From Planctomycetota bacterium (GTDB taxonomy: Bacteria > Planctomycetota > UBA1135 > UBA2386), in NCBI GenBank assembly GCA_020638735.1, contig JACKHZ010000020.1, positions 1 through 19,202 of the forward strand: 19,202 nucleotides of DNA. Direction: 5' to 3'. Each line of letters opens with the position of its first letter. The stretch's first letter is position 1. A model generated the notes under the pieces. It made no database searches. It saw only the letters and a program-made list of their open reading frames with translations, and had not been told where the DNA came from. Positions 7,721 to 17,380 of this stretch are shown piece by piece. The translations under genes and the position numbers were made by a program.

Positions 7721-8230
7721 GTGTTCCGGTTTTGGGCGCCGGTTTCTGGCGCAGCGTTCGTCGTGGGGCAGTTGTTGCCGCAGACCCTCCGGGGTGTGGC
7801 GGACCAACCGGGCGTGCTGCATGCCCAGGGCCGCGGGCCGGCCAACCCGGCGCCCGCGAAGCCTCAGCCCGGTGTCACCGAGGACACCGCCGCGCCGACC
7901 GTGGTCTACACCGAGGACCACAGCAGCAGCTCGAGCGGCGGCGGCTTCGTCGCGGTGACCGGCAGCTACGGGGTCGGCACCTCGGTGCTCTACCTGATCG
8001 ACACCGAGAACCGGCAGCTGGCGGTCTACGAGGCCCGCGGCGGCTCGTCCGAGCAGCGCCGCATCGTCTTCGTCGGCGCCCGCCGCATCGACCTCGACCT
8101 GCAGCTCGAGCGCTACAACGACCGCAGCGAATACGACTATCGCGAACTGCGCAAGCTGTTCGACAAGCGCGGTGGCAACGACCCGGACGTCTCCACGGGC
8201 CTGGAGCCCGGCGGCAGCAACCGCAAGTAG
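7721..8230 (+). CDS. Conserved-looking orphan protein with N-terminal anchor
   Basis: From GTG 7721 the protein is 169 residues. A hydrophobic N-terminus (about 5-20) suggests a signal or anchor, followed by a Pro/Ala-rich linker (about 35-60), a serine/glycine run (68-75) and a compact beta-rich domain at 76-150 that begins FVAVTGSYG and contains GTSVLYLIDT, LAVYEARGG and VGARRIDLDL. Short hydrophobic strands alternate with turns, and the domain ends in a charged helix (SEYDYRELRKLF). I recall similar short proteins in planctomycete genomes but cannot name a family or function. The N-terminus is uncertain, because the sequence before about 7700 is error-prone and the true start codon may be lost; the frame is open further upstream to 7502 but that part overlaps rsmE. 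A TAGAGT hexamer at 7659-7664 could be its -10 element. The next gene follows after 180 nt. Confidence 0.68.
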   Translation: MFRFWAPVSGAAFVVGQLLPQTLRGVADQPGVLHAQGRGPANPAPAKPQPGVTEDTAAPTVVYTEDHSSSSSGGGFVAVTGSYGVGTSVLYLIDTENRQLAVYEARGGSSEQRRIVFVGARRIDLDLQLERYNDRSEYDYRELRKLFDKRGGNDPDVSTGLEPGGSNRK

Positions 8231-8410
8231 TCACTACACAACTGGCGGATCCGAGGTAAGCTTCCGCGACTGCGATGCTCCCCTCGGGCCCGACAGGCAC
8301 CTGCCCGGTGCTGGTCCCGACACCTCGCAGGCTCTCCGACTCTATCCCAAATCCCCTCTCCCCTGTCTCCCGCCGGGCTCGTCCCTGCGCCATCGTTACG
8401 AGGTAGGTCT
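8231..8410 (+). other. Intergenic leader with pyrimidine-rich tract
   Basis: This 180-nt gap holds a small hairpin (GCACC 8297-8301 with GGTGC 8307-8311) and then, from about 8336 to 8393, a strand strongly biased to C and T. A GAGGT-like purine stretch at 8400-8404 sits about 6 nt before the GTG at 8411 and could serve as a Shine-Dalgarno sequence. No gene is seen. Confidence 0.45.
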
Positions 8411-8905
8411 GTGTCCGACAAAACCGACGATTTCCTGTCCTTCGAGAAGGCTCTGCGCGAACTGAAGATGCGCAGCGAGGAACTGAAGAAGCTGGTCTCG
8501 GAAGGCGAGATTCGCGCGTTTCGTGACGGCGACTCGATGAAGTTCCGCCGCGACGACGTCCAGGCGCTGACCAGCAAGGCCGCCGGCGACGCCGAGCTGT
8601 CGTTCGCCGACTCACTCGAGGACGACACCGGCATGGTCACCGAGCAGATCTCCGACGAGGACACGCTGCTGGCCGACGACGACGTCGTGATCGAGGCCAC
8701 TCCGGCCCGTCGCGCGAGCCCCGCGCGCAGCGGCCGCGCCTCGTCCAGCGCCGACGCCGGTCCGTCCAAGGAGCCGGGTTGGGTCACCGCCGTGGCGATC
8801 CTCGGCGCGCTGGTCATGGTCTACGGGATGATCGTCTGCTACGGCATCTCCCAGGAGACCGACCCGGCGACCGACGCGATGATGGGCTGGTTCGCCTCGA
8901 AGTGA
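8411..8905 (+). CDS. Membrane-anchored helix-turn-helix (excisionase/MerR-type) protein
   Basis: The 164-residue product starts at GTG 8411. Residues about 8-54 fit the excisionase/MerR-like winged HTH pattern (HTH_17 type): a leading helix (LSFEKALRELKM), a second helix (SEELKKLVSEGEI), the wing strand IRAFRDGDSMKFRR and a closing DVQAL. A strongly acidic low-complexity stretch follows (60-95), then an Ala/Ser/Arg linker (97-119) and one transmembrane helix at about 124-146, with a short C-terminal tail. The topology predicts a cytoplasmic N-terminal DNA- or protein-binding domain tethered to the membrane by its C-terminus. The partner and target are unknown. In bacteria this HTH fold usually binds DNA, but it can serve as a protein docking domain, so a transcription role is inference. 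A hairpin follows the stop, consistent with the end of a transcript. Confidence 0.8.
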   Translation: MSDKTDDFLSFEKALRELKMRSEELKKLVSEGEIRAFRDGDSMKFRRDDVQALTSKAAGDAELSFADSLEDDTGMVTEQISDEDTLLADDDVVIEATPARRASPARSGRASSSADAGPSKEPGWVTAVAILGALVMVYGMIVCYGISQETDPATDAMMGWFASK

Positions 8906-8914
8906 GCCTCGCGA

Positions 8915-8933
8915 CTCGGGTGACGCACCCGAG
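8915..8933 (+). terminator. Hairpin after the HTH gene
   Basis: A perfect 8-bp stem, CTCGGGTG (8915-8922) with CACCCGAG (8926-8933), closes a 3-nt loop 9 nt after the stop codon. No T-run follows, so it is either a non-canonical terminator or an mRNA 3'-end stabiliser. Confidence 0.5.
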
Positions 8934-9030
8934 GTCTCCGTCCTGGTTGCGGCCGCCCGGCGCATGCTGGTCGGTCGCTCGATTACGGCACACAGCCTCG
9001 GCTGGGTGCCGTTTTGCGTTTGTGTCGCGA

Positions 9031-9059
9031 TTGGATTTGCCCTCGCGGCCCGCTACCCT
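9031..9059 (+). promoter_or_regulatory. Putative sigma-70-type promoter for the OmpA-domain lipoprotein gene
   Basis: TTGGAT (9031-9036) and TACCCT (9054-9059) are separated by 17 nt in the 218-nt gap before the start at 9124. The -35 match is partial (TTG conserved), the -10 has the TAnnnT core. Spacing and location are right; strength is unknown. Confidence 0.4.
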
Positions 9060-9123
9060 CCGCCACTTCGGGCGCGGCCACCGGTCGGCGCGGCCCGGGT
9101 CATTCGAACTGGAGGGGCATCCC

Positions 9124-9795
9124 ATGAAACACACCTTGATGATGGTCGCGCTGGTCTTTCGCGAGCTGCCTGCGTAGTCAAGCCCACCACCAAGGTGTCG
9201 GGTACCAACAGGCGCTGCGTGCCGAGATGCGCCAGCATGGCCGAGGCAGAAGGCACTGAGCGCCGAAACGCGCCTGCGCGCGAAAGGAGACGAGCACTGG
9301 CGTCCAACGCCGTCGGCGACGCCAACTGGGTCAAGGAGCGAAGGCCCGCCTCGCGGACACCGCTCGCCAGAACTTTAACCTGTCCGGCAGGGCGTGAACC
9401 TCGTCAGACCAAGAAGGTCCCGCGATCCCGCGTCGACGGCAGCGTGCTGTTTCGCGCCCAGTCCGCAACGACCTGTCGAGGCGAAGGCAAGCGCACCCTG
9501 GCTTACGCTGACCGGCTCGCTGCAGGCGAGCGCATCCGCGTCGAAGGGCACACCGACACCACGCCGATCCGCAGCAGCCGGTAGAAGTGCCCAACCTGCG
9601 CCTGTCGGTCGAGCGCTGCGATAGCCGTCGCCGACTACCTGATCAAGACCTCAGGCATCCCGAAGGAGAAAGATCAGCGTCGCGAGCTACAGCGAGAGTT
9701 CCACTGCCCGCCGTGCTGCCGGGCACCGACGACGCCGCACCGCCGCGAACCCGCGTCGCGTCGAGATCGTTGATCGACCGGTGATGCCTTCGTGA
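9124..9795 (+). pseudogene. OmpA/Pal-domain lipoprotein, frame broken in this sequence
   Basis: ATG 9124 has a good Shine-Dalgarno sequence (GGAGG at 9111-9115). The first residues (MKHTLMMVALV) form a signal peptide, and a one-base correction downstream gives Ala-Cys-Val-Val-Lys, a lipobox-like cleavage site. A helical, probably coiled-coil section follows (about 9200-9370), then an OmpA C-terminal domain in pieces: VDGSVLF near 9432, RIRVEGHTDTTPI near 9530-9567 (the conserved peptidoglycan-binding turn), LSVERA near 9603, VADYLIK near 9630 and RRVEIV near 9757-9772. These lie in different frames, so several indels intervene. Proteins of this design tether the outer membrane to peptidoglycan by binding diaminopimelate. 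The end is taken at the TGA at 9793-9795 in the frame of the last motif. The disruption is most likely sequencing error. No tol genes are adjacent, so it should not be called pal. Confidence 0.75.
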
Positions 9796-10848
9796 TCGCG
9801 ATCGCGCAGCCCCGGCGCTGGCGCTGCTGTCGCTGGCGATACTCCCTGTTCCGGAGACGGCCTGCTGGCGACACCCGCCAGTCCACGAAAGGCTACGCCA
9901 GCGCTCGGCGCAGCGGCCGCTTCGGTTCGCTGCGCGACCTCGTGCCTATTCGATCGCGCGGTCGACGGGCAACCGTTCCGACTGTTCCTCGATCCTTCGA
10001 GGTGACGCGCGCCGATTGGCGAGTTCACCGCGACCGAGGAGGGCAGCAGGTGCAGGCCGCCGATTGCGCCAGCAGCGGCGACCCGCGCTGCCAGCCAGCG
10101 CGATGGACCTGCAGCGGCAAGCGCGCGCGCGTTGCGCGCGCTGGCGCTTCGCGCGGCTACCGCGCGCCGCCGATGGTTCACCTGCGTGGTCAGGGGACGG
10201 CCGCAACCGCTTCCCCTGGGGCAGCAAGGAGGACCGACGCGCACCAACACGGGCGAGCTCGGGCTCCGGCAGGCCGACGCCCGTGGGCACGTTCAAGACT
10301 CCAGTCGACGCACCGGGGCAAACAGCCTACGACCTGATCGGCAACGTCAGCGAGGCGGTCGAGACAGTGCCGCCGGCGTGGTGTCTGCGCGAACGCACCG
10401 TCGATCCGCTCGGCGGGGTGCTCGATCCGCAGGCGTCGTTCAGCCGCGCCTGCGACCGGAACCAGGTGCCCGCGCTGGCCACCGTGTGGGGCGAAGTCAG
10501 CGGACTGCTATGGCGCCGATGTGGGCCACGCCGTGGCCACGCGGGCCCCAACGCGCCACGAGTCGTCAGCGCCGGCACAATCGCCGATGGCGCAGACTCA
10601 GGCGTGCTCGCCGGAGATCAGCGTCTGCGCAGGGCTGCGCCTCGCCGCGACCGTCCGAGCTACTGGCCGCGTTGCTCGCTTCTGACGCGGCGCCCGGCGC
10701 CGGCAGGAGCAGGGAGCAGCTGCAGCGCTTCTGGCACGCGCGCCAGGCCACCACCAGCGCGTTATCAGCCTAGCCGCAGCTGGCAGCCTCGCCGGCCGCG
10801 CGCGCCGATACCCGCGATCGCGCGCCTGCTGCAGGCCGGAAGCTCGGC
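9796..10848 (+). pseudogene. Formylglycine-generating enzyme (SUMF1)-like protein, frame broken in this sequence
   Basis: The FGE-sulfatase (SUMF1) signature is recognisable once frames are merged: a hydrophobic N-terminal segment (LALLSLAIL, near 9820-9845), FEVTRADWR near 9998-10020, a helix with RARCARWRFARLPRA near 10110-10170, GRNRFPWGS near 10199-10227, YDLIGNVSE at 10328-10354 and GLRLA near 10634-10648. The order matches the family, in which YDMxGNVWEW is the most conserved element. A tail of about 60 residues (ELLAALLASDAAPG and beyond) follows the domain. Family members either convert a sulfatase cysteine to formylglycine or serve as non-catalytic binding domains; the catalytic cysteines cannot be judged here. 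No sulfatase gene is in the window. The N-terminal hydrophobic stretch suggests export. Both ends are approximate: the start is somewhere after the previous stop and the end just before rsmA. Confidence 0.68.
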
Positions 10849-11794
10849 GTGCCGGCGCCCGCCGGAGGCGTTGGTGGTGGCGGCCAGACGCGACTCGTTC
10901 GCACTACCAGGCCCAGCTCGGCGCGCTCGGCTTCGCCGAGAGCTCGACGCTGGGGAGCAGAACTTCCCTGCTCGACCCGTGCGCTACCGCTGGCTCGCCA
11001 GGCAGGCCGCGCCGACCGCGCAGGACACCGCAGTCCGAGATCGGCGTCGGCCTGGGCTTCCCTGATGACGCGGGAGCTGGCGCAGCGCGCCGGCCGCGTG
11101 CTGGGCATCGGATGATCCGCGGCTGTTGAACTCGCCAGCGCGAAGCCTCGCCGACCTCGGCAACGTCGACCTCGTCGGGTGAAGGACGCGCTCAGCGGCC
11201 CCGACGTTCGCGCTGCGTCCGGAGATCGCCGCAGCCGCCGCCGCAGCGCGCGCTCGCGCGTAACGGGGGCGCTTCCTGCTGCTGGTCGCCAACCTGCCTG
11301 CGTACCGTGTCAGGCCGCTGCTGGCCGAGGTCGTGGCGCTGCCCGAGTTGCCGGACGCGCGGTGTTGCTGGTGCGAAGGAACTCGCCCAGCGGGTTGCCG
11401 CCAGTAGCAGCAGCGCCGGAATCAGGGGCAGCCTCGGCGTGGTGGTGCAGTCCGTGTTCCACACCAGGGGTGCTGCGCGACGTGCCCCCGCAGGTGTTTC
11501 CAGCCCCAGCCCAAGGTGGTAGGCGCGGTGCTGCAGCTCGAGCGCCGCGACGACACTCGGCGAGCTCAGCCAGGCGACGCGCGGCAGTTCGCGCGGTTCA
11601 AAGTACTCCTATGTTCAACGCTGCTCCTGAGTCCACCGGCACACGTTGCCGGCCACTTGCGCCGCGATCGGGCCGAGAATCCGCGCAGTGGGAGGCGGAC
11701 CTGTTGATGCAGCGCCGAAGGCTGCAGCGGCCGGATCGTCGCCCTGTAAGCAGTACGCCGGCACCCGGGGCTGCGGAAGTTCGCGAGGCGGTAA
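10849..11794 (+). pseudogene. rsmA: 16S rRNA dimethyladenosine transferase RsmA (KsgA), frame broken in this sequence
   Basis: RsmA dimethylates two adjacent adenines (A1518, A1519) at the 3' end of 16S rRNA. Recognisable blocks in order are: GEQNF near 10953-10968 (family GQNFL), EIGVGLGF at 11037-11060 (SAM-binding motif I), RELAQRAGRVLGI near 11070-11110, DLGNVDLV near 11154-11178, VANLPAY at 11285-11305 (motif IV, normally NLPY), KELAQRVAAS near 11378-11410, LGVVVQSVFHT near 11434-11466, VLRDVPPQVF near 11470-11500 and PKVVGAVLQLERRDD near 11511-11555. They occupy different frames. The start is taken at GTG 10849 and the end at a TAA at 11792-11794; both are uncertain. Together with rsmE about 4 kb upstream, this is the second 16S rRNA modification gene in the window. 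Confidence 0.8.
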
Positions 11795-12429
11795 AACGAC
11801 GCCTTGCTAGAGCGGCGTGCTACAGTGCGCGGTTCCTTCCTAACTGCCCCGGGATCCGCTGCATATCACCCAGTCTTGGCGGGCCTGCACGTCCTTTAAG
11901 CACTGGGGCAGCGAGAGAGCTTGCACTGGTTTTTGGTCTGAGTGGCTTCGCCATCTGGTTTCGCCTTCGCGAAATCTGGAAGAAACCTCGGCCATCGAGA
12001 TGTTGCAGATAAATTGGTTCGGATTGCTCCGTGATTCGGACTGCTGGTTTGCGCTCGATCTTGGGCGGGACCTACGGCGACGCGGGAGATTGCTTTGCGC
12101 CGCTTTCGGTGCCTTCCAGGCGCTTCCGGCAACGGCAACCACCTCACCACGTGAGTCACCGTAAATCCGCCTCCGGCACGAAGAAGGCAATCGGTGGCTC
12201 GTGTTCCTTGCTGGAACGCGTTCTGTATGGACGGCCAGGTGTCAGCATAACCAGGCTACTCTTGAGCACGCCATGCGGTCCGGGCCTTGCACCTCGCGAA
12301 TGTCGGAGGTTCCCGAACGCCCGGCCCCTCCGGAGTCATCGAGACCACTGCGCCGCCCGACTCTGACCAGCTCCACTTCGACTCCCCAGCAGTCCGACTT
12401 CTCCGGAGTCGACCACCTGCAGCCGACAT
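11795..12429 (+). other. Gap with lower GC, small hairpins and no recognisable gene
   Basis: Between rsmA and dnaG I recognise no protein on either strand. About 11890-12060 is visibly less GC-rich than the rest of the window. A TACAGT hexamer at 11821-11826 could be a -10 element. Downstream are CTGCCCC (11844-11850) pairing with GGGGCAG (11905-11911), TGGC-TTC-GCCA (11943-11953) and TTTCGC-CTTC-GCGAAA (11959-11974), the last two being adjacent hairpins. A TACTCT hexamer at 12257-12262 is another weak -10. A 54-codon frame from ATG 12000 to TAA 12164 is possible but resembles nothing I know. The stretch lies in the error-prone block, so small genes could be hidden by indels. Confidence 0.5.
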
Positions 12430-14377
12430 CTTCCGCAACCCCGGCAGACCCGCTTCGAGGACGCCAAGCTTCCGTAAAGGGGTACCGATCTGATGCGCCT
12501 TGATCGAAGCTACCTGCCCCTCAGGCGCGCGGCCGCAGGCTGATCCTTTGCTATGTCCGTTCCATACCGAAGCGCTCGCCGTCGTTCACTGATGAGCTGC
12601 AGCAGGCAGTTCTTCTGCTTCGGCTGCGGCAGACCGGCGGCATCCGGCTGGCTGCAGGAGCGCGAGGGCCTCTCGTTCCGCGAGGGCCATGGAGGTGCTG
12701 CCGATCGCGCCGGGATCTCGCTCGAAGGTGTTCTCGAGCAGCCAAAAGACGCGCAAGGGCCTTCCAGTCCCTACACCGTCCTGGGGCGGGAATGCGCCGG
12801 CTTCTTCCAACGTTGTCTGGGCGACGAGGGCGTCCTGGCGCGTAGGTACCTCGAGCACCGCGGCCTCGACGCCGCGATCGTGCCGGCGTCTGAGGGTCCA
12901 TCCGCGAGCCCGGCGCGCTGCGGCGTTACCGTCGCCGACAGAAGTTGCCGCGCGAGATCCTCGAGCAGGCCAGCTTGTTCAAGAACGGTCGCGACCCATG
13001 CGCGCAGCTGATGTTCCCGATCGGGGACGGGCGCGAATCGCACCCGTGGCTTTGCTTCAACACGCATCGATACCGGGGTGCAGCAGCGACACTCCGAGGG
13101 ACCACTATGAAGCCGCGAAGTATCTGAACTCGCCCGAGTCGCCGTGGTTCACCGGCAAGCGGCGCGTGCTGGTCGGGCTGTCGCGCGCAAGCAGGCCAGT
13201 GCCTGAAGCTCGTGGTGGTGGAGGGCTACACCGACGTGATCGCCTGCCTGGCGGGCTTCACCGGCGCAGTGGCGTCCCAGGCACCTCGTTCACGCGCATT
13301 TTTGCGCGCACCGTCAACGCTACGCCACCGAGGCGTCGTTGCGCTGATGTTCGTGACAGCGACCGCGCCAGCCGGCAGGCAGCGGAGCGCGCCCTGCGCG
13401 AACGTCAACAGCCGCCTGGCGGTGCGCATCGCGATCGTCGGCGGCGACAGCGACGCGGCCGCAGGGGAGACCAGCAAAACCTCGTGGCCAGGCTTGTCCC
13501 AGCAGGCGACCCGGAAGGTGATGGCGGGGAGTGCGCCGCGAACTCCGCGAACTGCTCGACCACGCCGAGGACAGGCTGACGGTGTGGTTTCCGGCTGCTT
13601 CACGGCAGCGCCCGGACCTCCTCGCAGGCCGTGAACGTCGGCCGCCGCGCGGAAGTGCCATTGTCTGGCGCTCTGCGAAGAGCCGGTGCAGCGCGCAGCG
13701 GCGTGACCGGAGCGATAGCGCGCTGCTGGCGCCTGCCGCCGCAGGCCTCAACGCTGCGAAGGTCAGCCCGCCGTGCCGCGCGGCCTGCGACCGATAGGCC
13801 GGGATCGACGACAGCGGCCCGCCAGGGGGGCGAGCCGACGGCGATGAGCAGCGTCGCCGCGCGGCACCGCCAGTCGCTCACAGCCAAGGCCGAGAGTCGA
13901 GATCGGCGCCTGCATCATCGCCGATCCAGGGGCTATCGCCGACTTCGACGTCGAGGCGGCCGAGCCGTTCGAGGTCGAGGGGCTGCGCAGGCTGCTGGAC
14001 CCTGGCCTTCGAGGGCGTGGCCGCGACTGCGCACGAGCCGCGCGACTTCTCTCAAGTTCCTGTTCGCGCGTGTCGCCAGACGCTTGGCCGGTACTGCAAC
14101 GCCTGCTCGGCGAGATCGCGACCCAGGCGAGACGATCTCGACGCGGGCTGGGCTTCTGGTTGGCCATCTCGGCGAAATTCGCCGACGCCTTAGCGAAGAG
14201 CACGGCAGCGCGTCCTGCGACAGCAGTTGCAGGCAGCGACTGGCCGCAGGTGACCAGGTGGCTGCGGCCGAACTGCAGCGCCAGCTCGAGTCCAAGCGTC
14301 GGGAACGGCGCGGCCGGCAGCGGAGCCAGTGCCCGAGAACAGGCCGCGCCGACGCGCCGGCGGCGACGCTACTGTGA
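12430..14377 (+). pseudogene. dnaG: DNA primase DnaG, frame broken in this sequence
   Basis: DnaG makes the RNA primers for replication. The conserved blocks appear in order but in several frames: SYLPLRR-like sequence near 12507-12530, CPFHTEK-like sequence near 12555-12580, FCFGCG at 12613-12630 (end of the CHC2 zinc-binding domain), EREGLSFRE near 12659-12685, ARRYLEHRGLD near 12838-12870, LMFPIGDGR near 13010-13032, KYLNSPESPWF near 13116-13150, VVVEGYTDVIA at 13212-13244 (Toprim glutamate), LGTSFT-like sequence near 13275-13295, and DSDRASRQAAERALRE near 13352-13400 (Toprim DxD). A helical C-terminal region runs to about 14370, where a DnaB-interacting domain would be expected. Total length agrees with about 600-650 residues. 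The start is not visible; the zinc domain implies it lies about 12400-12440. It precedes rpoD on the same strand, the classic macromolecular-synthesis pairing. Confidence 0.85.
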
Positions 14378-14666
14378 AATTGCTACCGACGACCACCAGG
14401 CCGACAGGGCCTCCCAGACCGTTCTCCTTTGACCCCTCCTGTCGCCCCAGGCTGAGGCTGCCGGCGAAGCGGCGACTGAGCCGGCTGTAGTTCCGCTTTC
14501 GACGCTGATTTCCCTTTCGACCTCCCTTTCCGCCTCCCTCCCCAGGAAGTTCCTCCCAGTCCGTTCGTCCAGACCTTCCCCAGCCGCTTCGCCGCGGCAA
14601 CCGACCCCCACCCGCGCCGCGCCACACGTTCGCCGCGATCGCAGAGACGTATCAAAAGACCATCCC
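14378..14666 (+). other. Pyrimidine-rich spacer between dnaG and rpoD
   Basis: The + strand from about 14420 to 14600 is strongly enriched in C and T, with repeated CCTCC/TTTCC-like tracts, and no gene is recognisable. It could be an untranslated leader of rpoD or, if the true rpoD start is further upstream, a low-complexity N-terminal extension made unreadable by indels. No promoter is convincing. Confidence 0.45.
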
Positions 14667-16385
<1,719 letters not shown>

Positions 16386-16398
16386 GCGGGGGCTGCTC

Positions 16399-16470
16399 CG
16401 GGCAGTCCGCCGGGCAGTCCGCGGAGCCCGCCGGAGCCCGCCGGAGCCCGCCCGAGCCCGCCCGAGCCCG
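16399..16470 (+). repeat. Two short tandem repeat arrays after rpoD
   Basis: A 12-bp unit CGGGCAGTCCGC occurs twice (16399-16410, 16411-16422). It runs into about five copies of a 10-bp unit ending in GAGCCCG (16421-16470), with the first two bases varying between C and G. The array starts 13 nt after the rpoD stop. Being 10 bp, the second unit does not preserve a frame, so it is not a coding repeat. Confidence 0.85.
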
Positions 16471-16475
16471 CCGGT

Positions 16476-16496
16476 GCCACCGCAGCCCGCGGTGGC
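16476..16496 (+). terminator. GC-rich hairpin, probable rpoD terminator
   Basis: GCCACCGC (16476-16483) and GCGGTGGC (16489-16496) form a perfect 8-bp stem with a 5-nt loop. A short CCCCTTT follows at 16500-16506. A weak T-run makes intrinsic termination plausible but not certain. Confidence 0.5.
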
Positions 16497-16514
16497 GCGC
16501 CCCTTTGCCTTCGC

Positions 16515-16542
16515 CTGCCGCTGGTGGGTGGGGGTGCGGCAG
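16515..16542 (+). other. Hairpin with G-rich loop
   Basis: CTGCCGC (16515-16521) pairs with GCGGCAG (16536-16542), enclosing a 14-nt loop with runs of G (GG, GGG, GGGGG). It lies between the rpoD terminator hairpin and the promoter-like element at 16590. A G-quadruplex is conceivable but only partly supported by the run lengths. Confidence 0.4.
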
Positions 16543-16589
16543 CGCGGGCAGGAAACTCGGCTGCCGGGCCCCATCGAGCAACTCGTCCC

Positions 16590-16617
16590 TTGAGCGGATC
16601 GGCAAGCTGGCTACGCT
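16590..16617 (+). promoter_or_regulatory. Putative sigma-70-type promoter for the zinc-ribbon/selB pair
   Basis: TTGAGC (16590-16595) and TACGCT (16612-16617) are spaced by 16 nt, 42 nt before the GTG at 16660. This is the best-looking promoter in the window by spacing and -35 match, and the hexamer TACGCT is the same as the one before miaE. Confidence 0.5.
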
Positions 16618-16659
16618 GCTCGCCTGCCGCAGGTCGCGGCGGAACCGAGTCCGAACCAG

Positions 16660-17364
16660 GTGCACCCCCTAGTCCAGAAGCTGCTCGACCTCCAGGTTGT
16701 CGATCAGGAGATCACTTCCCTCACCAAGGACATCGATTCGCTGCCGGCCGAGGAGGCCAGGCGGCGACGCAAGCTCGAGGAGGCCGAGCGGGTCGCGGCC
16801 GAGCGCCGCGAGAAGATGACCAAGGCCGAGTTGGACTCGCGCGCGCTCGACAAGGCGATCCGCAGCAGCGACGAGGAGATCAAGAAGCTCAACGAGCGCC
16901 TCAACGTCGTGCGCAACAACGCCGAATACCAGGCGACCCTGTTCAGCATCGAGAACGTGCGCAAGGACCGCGACGCGATGCAGGAGGACTGCCTGCACCT
17001 GCTCGAGCAGATCGAGACGCAGCGGCCCGACGTCGTCGCCGCGGACGCGGTCGTCGCCGAGGAGAAGGGCGTGCTCGAGGGTTTCCTGCGTGAGGCCGAA
17101 GCGCTGCGCGCGTCGCGCGCCGACGCCATCGCCGAGGTGCGCGGCCGCCGCGAGCAGGTCGCGCAGGGGCTGCCCGAGGATCTGCTGCGCGAGTACGAGG
17201 GCCTCTACAAGACGCGCGACAACATGGCGGTGTGCCCGGTCGAGAGCAGCTACTGCCAGGGCTGCTACAGCAAGATCACCATGAACGACACCGCCAAGCT
17301 CATGGGCGGCACGAGCGTGGTGCGCTGCGGCGCCTGCCAGCGCATCCTGTATCTGTCGCGCTGA
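16660..17364 (+). CDS. Coiled-coil protein with C4-type zinc ribbon (CT398/DUF164 family)
   Basis: The 234-residue product starts with GTG 16660. Residues about 5-185 form a long antiparallel coiled coil rich in Glu, Arg and Ala, with the family hallmark VRNNAEYQATL at 84-94. The C-terminal zinc ribbon (zf-RING_7 type) has C199-x-x-C202 in YCQGCY and C223-x-x-C226 in RCGACQ. The length and architecture match the Chlamydia CT398-like family, reported to interact with sigma-54 and secretion components in chlamydiae; the role elsewhere is unclear. A nearby rpoN gene is not seen in the window, but rpoD is directly upstream. The protein is probably cytoplasmic, as no signal peptide is present. It lies only 16 nt before selB, so the two are probably co-transcribed from the promoter-like site at 16590. 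The frame is clean. Confidence 0.88.
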   Translation: MHPLVQKLLDLQVVDQEITSLTKDIDSLPAEEARRRRKLEEAERVAAERREKMTKAELDSRALDKAIRSSDEEIKKLNERLNVVRNNAEYQATLFSIENVRKDRDAMQEDCLHLLEQIETQRPDVVAADAVVAEEKGVLEGFLREAEALRASRADAIAEVRGRREQVAQGLPEDLLREYEGLYKTRDNMAVCPVESSYCQGCYSKITMNDTAKLMGGTSVVRCGACQRILYLSR

Positions 17365-17380
17365 TCTCGCGCCGCGCCCC

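Noticed and set aside
11890..11998. Ribosomal protein bS21 (rpsU), often found upstream of dnaG
   Set aside because: A stretch reading FRLREIWKKP resembles part of bS21 only loosely, and the upstream conserved residues are missing; error in this block prevents a firm decision.
11795..12429. tRNA, 4.5S RNA, 6S RNA or tmRNA gene
   Set aside because: I found no T-loop GTTCGA-type signature, no SRP apical loop consensus and no tag-reading frame; structure alone was not enough to name an RNA.
16399..16470. CRISPR array
   Set aside because: Units are 10-12 bp and directly abutting, with no spacers.
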